A DNA stretch of 64,000 nucleotides from Nakamurella multipartita DSM 44233 (lineage in GTDB: Bacteria > Actinomycetota > Actinomycetes > Mycobacteriales > Nakamurellaceae): NCBI RefSeq assembly GCF_000024365.1, contig NC_013235.1, positions 5,766,001 to 5,830,000 of the forward strand. The letters are read 5' to 3'. A model generated the notes under the pieces. That model made no database searches, was not told the DNA's origin, and worked only from the letters and a program-made list of their open reading frames with translations. How positions within the stretch are numbered: position 1 is the first letter of the stretch; the number at the start of each line of letters is the position of its first letter. A program made the translations under genes and the position numbers. Positions 8,717-18,068 of the stretch are shown in pieces.

Positions 8717-8945
8717 GCGGACCTCCCCAGGACATCGGGGCGGCGCACCGGACGACGGGCCACCGCCGGCGTCGAGTGGATCATGCCGGGACGACGGCGG
8801 GACCCTTGGGGTCCGTCGAGCGGCGTCGACGACCGCCACCATGGGGCCGAACCGGCCCGCACGGGCGTCGGGAACAGCCGGCGACGCCGCTGTCCCCGGC
8901 GCGGCCGGCGCATCCGTCGGGGTAGATGCGCCGACCGCGCCGAGC

Positions 8946-9845
8946 TCATGGGCGCTCGGTGACCGCGCCGCGGACCACGACGACCGGCCAGGGGCTGTGG
9001 CCGATCAGAGCGTGGCTGGTGGAGCCCAGCAGCAGGCCGGAGAAGCCGCCCCGGCCGCGGCTGCCGACGACGATCAACTCGGGCGCCGGGCCCTGCGGGT
9101 CCGCGCGGAGCAGCTCCGGCACGGTCCGGCCGTGACGTACCTGCGGCGTGACGACGACGTCCGGGTACTTCTCGGCCCAGCCGGCGAGCTGTTCGGCCAG
9201 CACGGCGTGTTCCTCGTCGGCGGCCGCGTCCGGCGCGACCGCCCACCCGGAGCCGCGCGGGGCGACGTCGTCGACGACCAGCACGGCGTGCAGGGCGGCG
9301 CGGCGCCGGTCGGCCTCGTCGAAGGCGAACTCGACGGCGGCCTCACTGGTCCGCGACCCGTCGACGCCCAGCACCACCGGCCCGGCCGGAGCACCGTCAT
9401 CCCGCATCGTGCCGGCCGGGATGACGGCGACCGGGGACCGGCCGTGGGCGGTCAGGTGCTGGGTGACCGAGCCGAGGATCGCCTCGGGGATCCGCCCGCC
9501 GCCTCGGGTGCCGACCACCGTCAGCACGGCCCGCTCGGACCACTGGACCAGCACCGGGCGCGGGTCGGCCCGCACCTGGCGGCCGGTGATCTCCAGCTCG
9601 GGGTCCTGCGCCCGCAACTGATGGGCGACGTCGGCGAGCAACTGCTCCCCGGCACGGTAGAGCTCCTCGGTCAAGTCCGTCGGGATCGCGTAGCCCCACC
9701 CGGCGAACACCGGGATGTCGAAGGCGTGCACCAACTGCACGGCCACATGCCGCAACCCGGCCTCGCGGGCGGCCCAACGGGCGGCGGTCAGGGATTCCGG
9801 CGATCCGTCCAGTCCGACGAGGATCTGCTGCCGGACGCCAGTCAT
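8946..9845 (-). CDS. Tandem universal stress protein (two UspA domains)
   Basis: 299 residues holding two UspA folds. The first covers about 1-145 (ILVGLDGSPESL ... VVGTRGGGRIPEAILGSVTQ), the second about 150-299 (VVLGVDGSRTSEAA ... VVGSRGRGGFSGLLLGSTSH). Both keep the G-2x-G-9x-G(S/T) ATP-binding pattern, which makes it an ATP-binding type USP. Such proteins in actinobacteria are often induced by hypoxia or stationary phase through DosR-like regulators. ATG chosen because AAGGAGTT sits just upstream; a longer frame to 9935 has no ribosome site. Confidence 0.9.
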   Translation of the reverse strand: MTGVRQQILVGLDGSPESLTAARWAAREAGLRHVAVQLVHAFDIPVFAGWGYAIPTDLTEELYRAGEQLLADVAHQLRAQDPELEITGRQVRADPRPVLVQWSERAVLTVVGTRGGGRIPEAILGSVTQHLTAHGRSPVAVIPAGTMRDDGAPAGPVVLGVDGSRTSEAAVEFAFDEADRRRAALHAVLVVDDVAPRGSGWAVAPDAAADEEHAVLAEQLAGWAEKYPDVVVTPQVRHGRTVPELLRADPQGPAPELIVVGSRGRGGFSGLLLGSTSHALIGHSPWPVVVVRGAVTERP

Positions 9846-9994
9846 GATCGAACTCCTTGTCCGGCCGTCCACCCGATCCGAACCCGAACCCGTCGGACGA
9901 CCTGATCCCAGCCTGCGTCCGGGGCCCGACAACAACCAGGGACGAAGGTCCCGCCGGGCCGGGATCCTGCGCCTTGGCCACGACCTCCCCTCCC

Positions 9995-10063
9995 GGCGGG
10001 CGGATCAACTCGGCGCGAAACCGGGCAAAACGGACCGGGTTTCGCCGAGTTGATCAGCCCGCC
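9995..10063. terminator. Long hairpin after thiE
   Basis: About 28-base arms (GGCGGGCGGATCAACTCGGC against GCCGAGTTGATCAGCCCGCC, continuing inward with a two-base bulge). It includes the last codons and stop of thiE and precedes the UspA gene on the same strand, so it separates the two transcripts. Confidence 0.65.
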
Positions 10064-10740
10064 CCGCGGGACGACGAGCCGGCGGCGGCCCAGGAGTCGC
10101 GGATGCGGCGGGCGGCGGCGGCCGGGTCGGGCTGCCCGCAGATCGCGCTGACCACGGCGACCCCGGCGGCGCCGGTCGCCCGGACGTGAGCGGCCCGTTC
10201 GGCGTCGATGCCGCCGATGGCCACGCAGGGCACCGGGCTGCGCCGGACGATCGCCGAGAGCGCGCTCAGCCCGCCCGGGTCGGCGGCGTCGGGCTTGGTC
10301 GCCTGCCACCAGACCGGCCCGACGCCCAGGTGGTCGACACACCCGGCGGGCAGGGCGGCGGCCGCCTCGGCGTGGGCCAGGGTCTGCACCGACAGGCCGA
10401 GCAGCTTGTCCGGCCCGAGGATGCGACGGGCCGCGACCGGGTCCAGGTCGCCCTGGCCGACGTGCGCACCGTCGGCGCCGATCCGGGCGACCAGGTGCAC
10501 CCGGTCGTTGACGATCAACGGGACGCCGGTGCCGGCCAGCACTGCGGCCACCGCTCGCCCGATCCGGACGAACTCCTCGTCGGCGGCGTCGGGGTCCCGC
10601 ACCTGCACGGCGGTGACCCCGCCGGCGACGGCCGCCCGGACCGTCGCGGCCACCCCGTCGGCGCCGTTCGAGCCGGTCGCGCCGCACAGCCGGGTGTCGG
10701 TGACCAGGTACAACGTCAGGTCGAGCGGGCGGGGCGCCAT
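10054..10740 (-). CDS. thiE: Thiamine-phosphate synthase ThiE
   Basis: Joins hydroxymethylpyrimidine pyrophosphate and hydroxyethylthiazole phosphate to make thiamine phosphate. The product has 228 residues, a normal length. Recognisable TIM-barrel motifs: LYLVTDTRL, VQVRDPDAADEE (family VQLR), VPLIVNDRVHLV, ADGAHVGQGDLDP, HLGVGPVWWQATKPDA (usual GPIF..TKKDA) and VAIGGIDAERA. The start ATG is the last one before the conserved LTLYLVTD strand; the longer frame overlaps thiM and is a shadow. thiM lies 50 bases upstream on the same strand, giving a salvage-plus-coupling pair. A very Ala/Arg-rich C terminus ends inside the terminator hairpin. Confidence 0.92.
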   Translation of the reverse strand: MAPRPLDLTLYLVTDTRLCGATGSNGADGVAATVRAAVAGGVTAVQVRDPDAADEEFVRIGRAVAAVLAGTGVPLIVNDRVHLVARIGADGAHVGQGDLDPVAARRILGPDKLLGLSVQTLAHAEAAAALPAGCVDHLGVGPVWWQATKPDAADPGGLSALSAIVRRSPVPCVAIGGIDAERAAHVRATGAAGVAVVSAICGQPDPAAAARRIRDSWAAAGSSSRGAG

Positions 10741-10790
10741 GGCGGTGTCGGTGGCGGTGTCGTCGGCGGTGGCGTCGGCCGGGCGGGCGG

Positions 10791-11588
10791 TCAGCTGAGC
10801 CGGACCCGGTCGGCGAGCTCGGCCGGGGTCAGCAGCGCGAGCTGGTCCAGCAGGGCGACCGCGAACGAGCCCGGGCCGGCGGCCGCGGCGGCGGCCCGGT
10901 CCCCGCAGACGGTCAGGGTGGCGGTGGCGCCGACCGCGGCCAGCAGCGGGTCGTCCAGCACGGCGGCAAAGCCGGCGATCATCGCGCCGAGCGCGCAGCC
11001 GACGCCGGTCACCTTGGTCAGCAGCGGATGGCCGTTGCTGACCCGGACCACCCGGGTGCCGTCGGTCAGGTGGTCGACGGGGCCGCTGATCGCCACCACG
11101 GTGCCGTGCCGGCCGGCCAGCTCGACCGCGGCGTCCAGCGCGGCCTCCGGGGTGTCCACCGACTCCACGCCCTTGCCGCCGGCGCCGCCGGTCAGCGCCA
11201 TCACCTCCGAGGCGTTGCCCCGCAGCACGGTCGGGCCGGCCGCCAGCAGCGTCCCGGCGATCTCGGTGCGCCAGGCCAGGGCGCCGGCCGCGACCGGATC
11301 GAGCACCCAGGGGGTGCCGGCGTCGGTGGCCCCGGCCACGGCCTGCTCCATGGCCGCGGCGGTGTCCGCATAGGGGGTGCCCAGGTTGATCAGCACCCCG
11401 CCCGCGATGCGGGCGAAGGCACCGGCCTCCTGCGGGTTGTCCACCATGGCCGGGGCCGCGCCGACCGCCAGCAGCACGTTCGCCGTCCACTGCGCGACGA
11501 CGATGTTGGTCAGGCACTGCACCAACGGCGAGTGCTCGCGCACTTGCGCCAGGGCGTCGGCGCAGTCGCCGGGACGGATGTCGGTCAT
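10791..11588 (-). CDS. thiM: Hydroxyethylthiazole kinase ThiM
   Basis: Phosphorylates 4-methyl-5-hydroxyethylthiazole in thiamine salvage. 265 residues, ribokinase-like fold. Family motifs are [56 protein letters not shown] and the anion-hole segment [10 protein letters not shown] that holds the catalytic Cys. It is followed by thiE. No complete TPP riboswitch is recognisable in the 90 bases before the start; a GAAGGGA ribosome site is present. Confidence 0.93.
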   Translation of the reverse strand: MTDIRPGDCADALAQVREHSPLVQCLTNIVVAQWTANVLLAVGAAPAMVDNPQEAGAFARIAGGVLINLGTPYADTAAAMEQAVAGATDAGTPWVLDPVAAGALAWRTEIAGTLLAAGPTVLRGNASEVMALTGGAGGKGVESVDTPEAALDAAVELAGRHGTVVAISGPVDHLTDGTRVVRVSNGHPLLTKVTGVGCALGAMIAGFAAVLDDPLLAAVGATATLTVCGDRAAAAAAGPGSFAVALLDQLALLTPAELADRVRLS

Positions 11589-11678
11589 CGTGGCGGCATT
11601 CCCTTCACCGGTGGCCCGGCCTGGTCCCGGACCCCCGGCGACAGTAGTCCGCCCGCACCGGCCGGTGGCGATTGACCG

Positions 11679-14063
11679 TCAGTGGTCGACGGGCACCGGC
11701 GAGGACGCCTCGGCCGGCGGCGTCCGCTGGGCGAGTTGGTGTTTGGTCGGCTTGGGACGGATCGGCCACCAGGTGAACCAGCCCATGTCGATCGCGACCG
11801 CCGGCACCAGCAGGGTGCGCACGACGAAGGTGTCCAGCAGCACGCCGAAGGCGACGATGAAGGCGATCTGGGCCAGGAACAGGATGGGGATCACGGCGAG
11901 CGCGGCGAACGTCGCGGCCAGGACCAGGCCCGCGCTGGTGATCACCCCGCCGGTGACGGCCAGCCCCCGCATCACGCCGTCGTGCGGACCGTGGAACGCC
12001 ACCTCCTCCCGGGCCCGGGTCATCAGGAAGATCGAGTAGTCGACCCCCAGCGCGACCAGGAACACGAACGCGAACAGCGGCACCGCCGGGTCCGAGCCGG
12101 GGAAGTCGAAGACGTGGTTGAACATCAACGCCGACACCCCCAGCGCCGCGCCGAACGAGAGCACGGTGGCGGCCACCAGCAGCAGGGCCGCGATCAGCGA
12201 ACGCAGCAGCAGGATCAGCACGAACAGGATCGCCACCAGCACGACCGGGATGATCACCTTCAGGTCGCGGGAGGAGGTGTCGTTGGTGTCGACCTGGATG
12301 GCGGTGGTCCCGCCGACGAGCACCTGGCCGTTCGCGCCGGGCACGGCATGCACGGCGGTGCGCACCGCGCGAACGGTCTCCTCGGCCGCCTCGGAGTCGC
12401 TGGCCGCGGTCAGGGTGGCCTCGATCTGCACCTTGCCGTCGACCACCAGCGGCGGCAGGCCGGCGGCCTGCGGGCCGACCCCGGCCGCGGTGAGCACGGC
12501 CGGTTCCCCGGAGATCCCCTCCACCCCGGCCGCCGCGGCGACCACCTCGTCGGCGATCGCCTCCGGCGCGATGATGATCACGGGGTTGCCCGAACCGCCC
12601 GGAAAGTGTTCGGTCAGCGCGTCCTGGCCGGCGATCGAGTCGACCTCGGTGAGGAAGACGTCGGTCTGCGCCGTGCCGGCGGCCTTGAAGGTCGGCACGA
12701 ACGCGCACAGCGCACCCAGCACGATGACGGTGACGATCCAGATCCGCCGAGGCCGGCGGACGACGAACACGGACACCTTCTCCCACAGCCCGGGCTTGCC
12801 CCGGTGGCTGATCGCGTGCGCGCCGCCGACGTGCTCGGCAACCCGCGGGATCCGCGGCCAGAACAACCAGCGCCCGGCCATCAGCAGGGCCGGCAGCAGG
12901 GTGAGCGCGGCGACGAAGGAGGCGGCGATGCCGATCGCGCCGACCGGCCCGAGGCCCTTGTTGGAGTTCAGGTCGGACAGCAGCAGGCACAGCAGGCCGA
13001 TGATCACGGTGCCGGCGCTGGCCGCGATCGGCTCCAGGCACGCCCGCCAGGCCCGCTTGATCGCGATCCAGGTCGAGTCGACCCGGGTCAGTTCCTCCCG
13101 GTAGCGGGAGACCAGCAGCAGCCCGTAGTCGGTTGCGGCGCCGACGACCAGGATGAACAGGATGCCCTGACTCTGCCCGTTCAGCTTGAGCACGTCGTTC
13201 TTGGCCAGCAGGTAGACCAGCCCGCCGGCCGCGGCCAGCGCACTGATCGAGGTGAACAGCACGACGAAAGGCAGCGCGACCGCCCGGTAGACCAGCACCA
13301 GGATGATCAGCACCGCGGACAGCGCGACCAGCAACAGCAGGCCGTCGATGCCGGCGAAGGCGGCGCCGAGGTCGGAGATCAGCCCGGCCGGGCCGGTGAG
13401 GTGCACCGAGCCGCCGGCCGCATCGGCGTCGACGACGGCCTGGCCGGCGGTCCGCAAGCTCTTGACCACCTCGGTGAGCGGAGCCTTGCCGCTGGCGTCG
13501 ACCGCGGTCACCTTGTCCTGCGACAACGGCACGATGACCAGGGCCGCCTGCCCGTCGGCGGACGGGACCAGCGGGATCGGGACGGGCTGGCCGTCCGGCG
13601 CGTCGATCAGGTAGTCGCCGACCGTGCCCAGCGCGCCGTCGACGCCGACCGGTTGGCTGGCCAGGGTCTGCGTGTAGGCCCCCCACGACGCCAGCTGCTG
13701 CTGGGTGGCGGTGCTCCCGTCGGTGGTGAACACGACGAAGGCGGGCAGCTGCCCGGAGTCGCTGAATGCCTTGGCCGCCTCGGTGGCGGCCACGGACTCG
13801 GCCCCGGCCGGCAGGAACGATTCCTGATCGTTGGACTGCACGGAGGACAGCGAGCCGATGGCCGGGCCACCCAGGCCGGCGATGAGCAGCCAGATCACCA
13901 CGACGCCGATCAGGCCGACGGCCCGCAGCACCGCCGAGCGGCGGGCGGGGCGGCGGGGCGGGTCGTCCGTCGCGGTGGCGACGGCCTCGCCGGCCGGGGC
14001 GGATGATTCGTGCTTGGGCAATGGATTGTCCGTTTCTGCGACGTTCGGGGCTTCTCGCCTCAC
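11679..14063 (-). CDS. MMPL-family exporter (MmpL-like)
   Basis: RND-superfamily membrane exporter of 794 residues in the short bacterial MmpL layout. The first helix (VLRAVGLIGVVVIWLLIAGLG) is followed by a ~150-residue periplasmic porter domain. A block of helices follows, including GAATDYGLLLVSRYREEL, the proton-relay helix with conserved Asp-Tyr. The whole unit repeats in the second half with FLVALGVDYSIFLMTRAREE. These pumps export lipids, siderophores or drugs; no biosynthetic neighbour reveals the cargo. It lies 90 bases downstream of the LAL regulator gene on the same strand, which could therefore regulate it. The start is a GTG and the first residues are not conserved. Confidence 0.88.
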   Translation of the reverse strand: MRREAPNVAETDNPLPKHESSAPAGEAVATATDDPPRRPARRSAVLRAVGLIGVVVIWLLIAGLGGPAIGSLSSVQSNDQESFLPAGAESVAATEAAKAFSDSGQLPAFVVFTTDGSTATQQQLASWGAYTQTLASQPVGVDGALGTVGDYLIDAPDGQPVPIPLVPSADGQAALVIVPLSQDKVTAVDASGKAPLTEVVKSLRTAGQAVVDADAAGGSVHLTGPAGLISDLGAAFAGIDGLLLLVALSAVLIILVLVYRAVALPFVVLFTSISALAAAGGLVYLLAKNDVLKLNGQSQGILFILVVGAATDYGLLLVSRYREELTRVDSTWIAIKRAWRACLEPIAASAGTVIIGLLCLLLSDLNSNKGLGPVGAIGIAASFVAALTLLPALLMAGRWLFWPRIPRVAEHVGGAHAISHRGKPGLWEKVSVFVVRRPRRIWIVTVIVLGALCAFVPTFKAAGTAQTDVFLTEVDSIAGQDALTEHFPGGSGNPVIIIAPEAIADEVVAAAAGVEGISGEPAVLTAAGVGPQAAGLPPLVVDGKVQIEATLTAASDSEAAEETVRAVRTAVHAVPGANGQVLVGGTTAIQVDTNDTSSRDLKVIIPVVLVAILFVLILLLRSLIAALLLVAATVLSFGAALGVSALMFNHVFDFPGSDPAVPLFAFVFLVALGVDYSIFLMTRAREEVAFHGPHDGVMRGLAVTGGVITSAGLVLAATFAALAVIPILFLAQIAFIVAFGVLLDTFVVRTLLVPAVAIDMGWFTWWPIRPKPTKHQLAQRTPPAEASSPVPVDH

Positions 14064-14152
14064 CTACTGCGCGACGGGCACCAATGGATGCTGTGTCCAT
14101 CGACCACCGTGCGTACACCCTCGGACGCAGTCGGCAACCTCGCGCAGCAGAT

Positions 14153-16807
14153 CTACAACAGCCCTTGGGACCGGGCGCGTTCCACCGCCTCCCGGCGGTT
14201 GCTGACCCCCAGCTTGCGATACATGGACCGCAGATGGGCCTTGACCGTGTTGACCGACACGAAAAGATCGTCGGCGATCTCCCCGGCCTTCAGCATCGTC
14301 GGCAGGTACTTGAGCACGATCAGTTCGCGTTCGGTCAGGTGCTCGACCTGCCCGGCCGGGCTGTGCGCGTCGGCTGGGGCCGCGCCGATGCACTCGACCA
14401 CGAACGCGGTGTTCGGTCCGTCGAGCACCTGATAGCGGTGCAGGGGCCCGGCCAGCCGGCTGGCCAGCTGCAGAAAAGGGCGCCGGATCCCCTCGGGCTG
14501 GGCCAACTCGACCGCGGCGGTGAAGTGGGTCAGGGCCAACCCGTCCCGGTGTTGCTTCTCGGCCGCGATGGCCAGCAGCAGCCGGGCCAGGATGACCGGT
14601 TCCCGGTACTGCCAGCCGGGCTCGATGACCGGCCGGACCAGCTCTTCCACCCGGTGCAGGGCGCCCAGTTCCAGGTGGGCCCGGGCCAGCCAGGCCCGCT
14701 GCCAGACGGCGGAGAAGCCGCGGTCGTCGGCCGGCTCGCCCAGCCGTTCGATCGCCTCCTGCGGGAGCCCGGCGGCGATGAGGGTCTGCGCCCCGGCCAC
14801 GTCGGCCCAGCAGCGCATCCGGATGGGCGTCCCGGGCGTGCGGGCCAGGCCGGCCCGGGCCCGGGCGTCGGCCTCCATCGCCCCGGCCACGTCCGAGCGC
14901 AGCACGGCGGCCTCCACCGCGCCGACGGCCAGGCCCAGCCGGACCATCCGGTCGCTCTGTGTGCGGCTCACGCTCAAGCCTCGGCCGAAGGCCCGCATGG
15001 CCTCGTCGGCCTGGCCGCGGGCGTTGAGCACCATGCCCAGGGCCAGGTGCAGCGCGAATGACTGGGTCTCCGATCCCCAGCCACGCCGGTCGACCAGGGC
15101 CAGCGCCTGCCGGGCCCGCCGTTCGGCCCGCCGGCACCGCCCGGTCATCGCCTCCATCACCGACTGGAACGAGACCGTGTTGAGCAGGGTCAACTCCAGG
15201 CCCAGGTCGTTCAGCTGGCGGTCGCCGTCGGCGAAGGTCAGTTCGGCCGCGCCCAGGTCGTCGGTCCACAGCTGGGCCGCCCCCAGGTTCGCGGTGGCGA
15301 TGGCCCGGAAGTGCGGGGCCAGCGGCAGGTCCCGCCGCGGAATCTCGTCGACCAGCCGCAGCACCTTGTCGCACTGGTTGGCCAGCCCGGTCGCGTCGCC
15401 TACCAGCCGGCAGTAGGCGATCTCGAACAGTTCGAGCAGCACCGTGATCAACGGCCGCAGCTCGTCCGGCGCGGAGTCCACGTACTGGCGTGCGTCCACG
15501 ATGTTCTGGTGCACGGCCGCGTAGTCCTGCTGTTGCAGGTGCGAGGCGGCCGCCGCGAGCAGCGGGAACAGACCCGGGTGGGTGACCGCCCGGTCGGCCA
15601 GCGGCCGGATCGCGGCGGCCAGGATGGGCGCCTCGACCGAGAGAATCTTGGGGATGCAGAGCATCAGCGTGCGGCCGGCCCCGTCCCAGTCCTGGGCCCG
15701 AATCGAGTGGCGCAGGGATTCGATCGGATCGCCGCGCTCGACGAACCAGGCCGCGGCCCGGCGCTGGAGCTCCGGCACGATCGCCCGGTGCTCGAGCAGC
15801 AGCCGGTGCCGCAGCAGTTCGCGTAGCAGCGGGTGATAGCTGACCCACTGATCACGATCGTCCAGGGCGGTGACCAGGGCGTTGGACCGCAGCAGCCGGC
15901 CGAGCGCCTGCTGGCCGTCGTCGCGGCCGGTCAACCGGTCGGCCAGGTCGGCGCACAACCGGTCGACGATGCTGGTGCGCAGCAGGAACTCACGGTCGGC
16001 CGGCTCCGAGCGGTCCAGGACCTCCCCGACCAGGTATTCGGCGATCGCCCGGTCGCTGCCGGTGACCCGGTTGATGCTGGCCGCCAGGTCGGCCCGATCC
16101 AGCGTCATGGCCGCCAGCCGCAGCCCGGCCGGCCAGCCCTGGGTGCGCCGGTACAGATCGTCCAGCTGCTCGGCCGTCAGCGCGAAGCCCTCCAGCACGA
16201 ACAGATCGGCCGACTCCTCGAGGGTGAAGGCCAGGTCGCGGCTGCGGATCTCGGTCAACTGGCCGGCCACCCGCAACCGGTGCAGCGGCAGCACCGGATC
16301 GGCGCGGGTGGTCAGCACCAACCGGAGCTTGGACGGTTGCCGGTCCAGCAGGGTCGCGATCGACTCGAGCACCTCGGGGTTGCGAATCAGGTGGAAGTCG
16401 TCCAGCACCAGGACCACCGGCCGGCGCAGGTCGGCCAGCTGGGCCAGCAGGCTGTCGACCTCCCGTGAGCCGAACGAGCTGGCCGGGCTGATCTCATGCA
16501 GCGGGCTGTCCGCCGGCACCGCGTCGCTGAACCGGATCGCGGCCAGCACGTCGGACCAGAACCCGTGCACGGAGTCGGCGAAATGGTCCAGGGTCAGCCA
16601 GGCGAAGCAGTGGTCGATCTGGCGCAGCTGCACCCAGGACGCCACGGTCACCGTCTTGCCGAAGCCGGGACCCGCGCTGACCAAGGTCAACACGCGGTCG
16701 AACGACCGGTCCAGCGCCGTCTCGAGCCGTCGGCGACGGACCCCCGCCGGCAGGGTCGACGGGGGACGGGTGCGCAGCGTGACCAGCTCACGCGCCGGAG
16801 CAGTCAA
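14153..16807 (-). CDS. MalT-like LuxR-family transcriptional activator (LAL type)
   Basis: 884-residue ATP-dependent activator. The N-terminal STAND NTPase has P-loop SAGPGFGKTVTVASW (about residues 44-58), Walker B VVLVLDDFHLI and the sensor LVLTTRADP. The middle ~450 residues are helical repeats of TPR type. The C-terminal LuxR helix-turn-helix reads LTERELIVLKYL ... SVNTVKAHLRSMYRKLG (about 815-880). Family members bind an inducer through the repeats, hydrolyse ATP and activate adjacent genes. The start is TTG, because an in-frame stop lies just upstream and no other early start exists. The likely targets are the MMPL exporter downstream and the small-protein pair transcribed divergently. 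Confidence 0.87.
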   Translation of the reverse strand: MTAPARELVTLRTRPPSTLPAGVRRRRLETALDRSFDRVLTLVSAGPGFGKTVTVASWVQLRQIDHCFAWLTLDHFADSVHGFWSDVLAAIRFSDAVPADSPLHEISPASSFGSREVDSLLAQLADLRRPVVLVLDDFHLIRNPEVLESIATLLDRQPSKLRLVLTTRADPVLPLHRLRVAGQLTEIRSRDLAFTLEESADLFVLEGFALTAEQLDDLYRRTQGWPAGLRLAAMTLDRADLAASINRVTGSDRAIAEYLVGEVLDRSEPADREFLLRTSIVDRLCADLADRLTGRDDGQQALGRLLRSNALVTALDDRDQWVSYHPLLRELLRHRLLLEHRAIVPELQRRAAAWFVERGDPIESLRHSIRAQDWDGAGRTLMLCIPKILSVEAPILAAAIRPLADRAVTHPGLFPLLAAAASHLQQQDYAAVHQNIVDARQYVDSAPDELRPLITVLLELFEIAYCRLVGDATGLANQCDKVLRLVDEIPRRDLPLAPHFRAIATANLGAAQLWTDDLGAAELTFADGDRQLNDLGLELTLLNTVSFQSVMEAMTGRCRRAERRARQALALVDRRGWGSETQSFALHLALGMVLNARGQADEAMRAFGRGLSVSRTQSDRMVRLGLAVGAVEAAVLRSDVAGAMEADARARAGLARTPGTPIRMRCWADVAGAQTLIAAGLPQEAIERLGEPADDRGFSAVWQRAWLARAHLELGALHRVEELVRPVIEPGWQYREPVILARLLLAIAAEKQHRDGLALTHFTAAVELAQPEGIRRPFLQLASRLAGPLHRYQVLDGPNTAFVVECIGAAPADAHSPAGQVEHLTERELIVLKYLPTMLKAGEIADDLFVSVNTVKAHLRSMYRKLGVSNRREAVERARSQGLL

Positions 16808-17154
16808 CTCTCATCACCCTCGCAGACCCGGCCGAAGCCCCGAGCGAATACGTCAGATTTCGCTTATCGCGCACAACTGGCAACGGCGACCAGTCCGACC
16901 GGGTCAGCGTACAGGGGACAACCGGGGGATAACCGCCACCGACAGTGACATCGGGGCTAGTCAGGACCTTGGTCCCGCCGGTTCGCGCCCGATCTCGACA
17001 GCCGCGGACCGGGGTCCCAACCCGGTCACAACCATCCGGTCGGGGTGACGCCGCCGGCCACCCGTCTGGGAGAGCATCCAGCGGTGCGGGTGTTCGTCGG
17101 AGACCCCGGACTCGCTGCCCGACTCCGACATCGCACCCGACTCGGGAGGAACGG
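16808..17154. promoter_or_regulatory. Divergent intergenic region between LAL regulator and small-protein pair
   Basis: 347 bases with no supportable gene. It must hold promoters for both directions. An AT-richer stretch (GAATACGTCAGATTTCGCTT, about 16846-16865) is the most promoter-like patch. A strong GGGAGGA ribosome site at 17144-17150 serves the first small gene. No clear palindromic operator seen. Confidence 0.4.
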
Positions 17155-17394
17155 ATGACGACACTGGACTACGAGATCAGCGTCTCCGGGGAGCTGCCGG
17201 CTTCAGTGCTCGAGGAGATCGAGTCGTTCACGGTCGAGGTCGTACCGGTGCGCACGGTGATGCGCGGGCCGGTGCCCGACCAGGCGGCCCTGCACGGCAT
17301 CATCAACCGGCTGCAGAGCCTGGGGTTGGAACTGATCGAGGTGCGCCGCATCGGCGAGACCGACGACGCGGGCCCGACCGAGGGTCCTCGATGA
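17155..17394 (+). CDS. Small protein of unknown function, paralogue 1
   Basis: 79 residues starting MTTLDYEISVSGELP; family not recognised. The predicted fold alternates strands and helices (YEISVSG, LEEIESFTVEVVPVR, ALHGIINRLQSLGLELIEVRRI), like a small ferredoxin-like or ACT-like alpha/beta unit. It shares its pattern with the next gene: a short YE-x-x-V-x-G strand, a central T-V-x-x-G/P turn, and a C-terminal helix with I-x-x-L-x-x-L-x-L-x-L-x-x-V. The GGGAGGA ribosome site supports the ATG. Its stop overlaps the next start (ATGA). It is transcribed away from the LAL regulator, so it may be part of that regulator's unit. Confidence 0.7.
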   Translation: MTTLDYEISVSGELPASVLEEIESFTVEVVPVRTVMRGPVPDQAALHGIINRLQSLGLELIEVRRIGETDDAGPTEGPR

Positions 17395-17660
17395 CCCCGA
17401 TCTACGAGTTCCACGTCGCCGGCCGGGTCGGTTCGGTGATCCGCTCGGCCCTGCCGGAGATGCACACCTTCGAGCAGCACGCGGGCCGGACGGTGCACGG
17501 CACCGCGGAGCCGCAGGAGATCGACGAGTTGCTGACCCGGATCGAGGCGCTGGACCTGGTCGTGCAGAGCGTGCACATCTGCGCACGCTCCCGGTCACGA
17601 ATCGGCGACCACGTGCCAGTCGTAGACGACGGTGGTGCGCAGCACGACGTCCTGCAGTGA
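17391..17660 (+). CDS. Small protein of unknown function, paralogue 2
   Basis: 89 residues starting MTPIYEFHVAGRVG; family not recognised. The core (residues 1-64, ending LDLVVQSVHI) matches the layout of the preceding 79-residue protein, suggesting tandem duplication and perhaps a heterodimer. Translation is coupled through the ATGA overlap. The last ~25 residues (from about 65) are polar, unlike the paralogue, and lie antisense to the C terminus of the RDD gene in a 66-base convergent overlap. They probably arose by read-through into that gene's complementary strand. Confidence 0.65.
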   Translation: MTPIYEFHVAGRVGSVIRSALPEMHTFEQHAGRTVHGTAEPQEIDELLTRIEALDLVVQSVHICARSRSRIGDHVPVVDDGGAQHDVLQ

Positions 17661-18068
17661 GCGCCGCTTGGGGCTGAAGATCACCCAGGCCAGGCCGACC
17701 GGAAAGAACACGCAAAACACCGCACGCAGGAACGACTGCGCCCATCGCAGCATCCGGTGCCCGTTCGTCAGCACCCGCAGGCCCATCACATAGCCGCCGT
17801 AGCTGCGCCCCGTGGTCACCCAGCCGATGGTCAGGTAGAGCACGGCGAAGGCGAAGGCGAAGGCGACCGAGGCCAGGAAAGGGACGTCCGGCCAGGTGAA
17901 ACTGGTGGGCGCCCAGGCCAACCGGGCCAGGGCCAGACCCAGGTAGGCCACCGAACAGACCACGATGACGACGGCCAGGTCGATGCCGGCGGCCAGCGAC
18001 CGGGTGACGATGCCGGCCGGACGCTGCTCGGTCTGGCCCAGCGCGGAATGAGGGGTGGGCGCGGTCAC
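17595..18068 (-). CDS. RDD-family membrane protein
   Basis: 157 residues with three or four hydrophobic helices (AAGIDLAVVIVVCSVAYLGLAL, FLASVAFAFAFAVLYLTIGWV, FLRAVFCVFFPVGLAWVIF). The RDD name motif is degenerate here: RSLAAGIDLAVV early and SPKRRSLQDVVLRTTVVY at the end, with the conserved Arg and Asp. The function of RDD proteins is mostly unknown; some act in ion homeostasis. Its start overlaps the stop of the nonapeptide-repeat gene by four bases. In other actinobacteria I recall similar D-x-D repeat segments within RDD-annotated proteins, so the two genes may act as one unit. Confidence 0.82.
   Translation of the reverse strand: MTAPTPHSALGQTEQRPAGIVTRSLAAGIDLAVVIVVCSVAYLGLALARLAWAPTSFTWPDVPFLASVAFAFAFAVLYLTIGWVTTGRSYGGYVMGLRVLTNGHRMLRWAQSFLRAVFCVFFPVGLAWVIFSPKRRSLQDVVLRTTVVYDWHVVADS

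Noticed and set aside
11589-11678. Possible TPP riboswitch upstream of thiM
   Set aside because: The 90 bases lack the CTGAGA and thi-box core in the expected order; only generic GC-rich sequence is seen.
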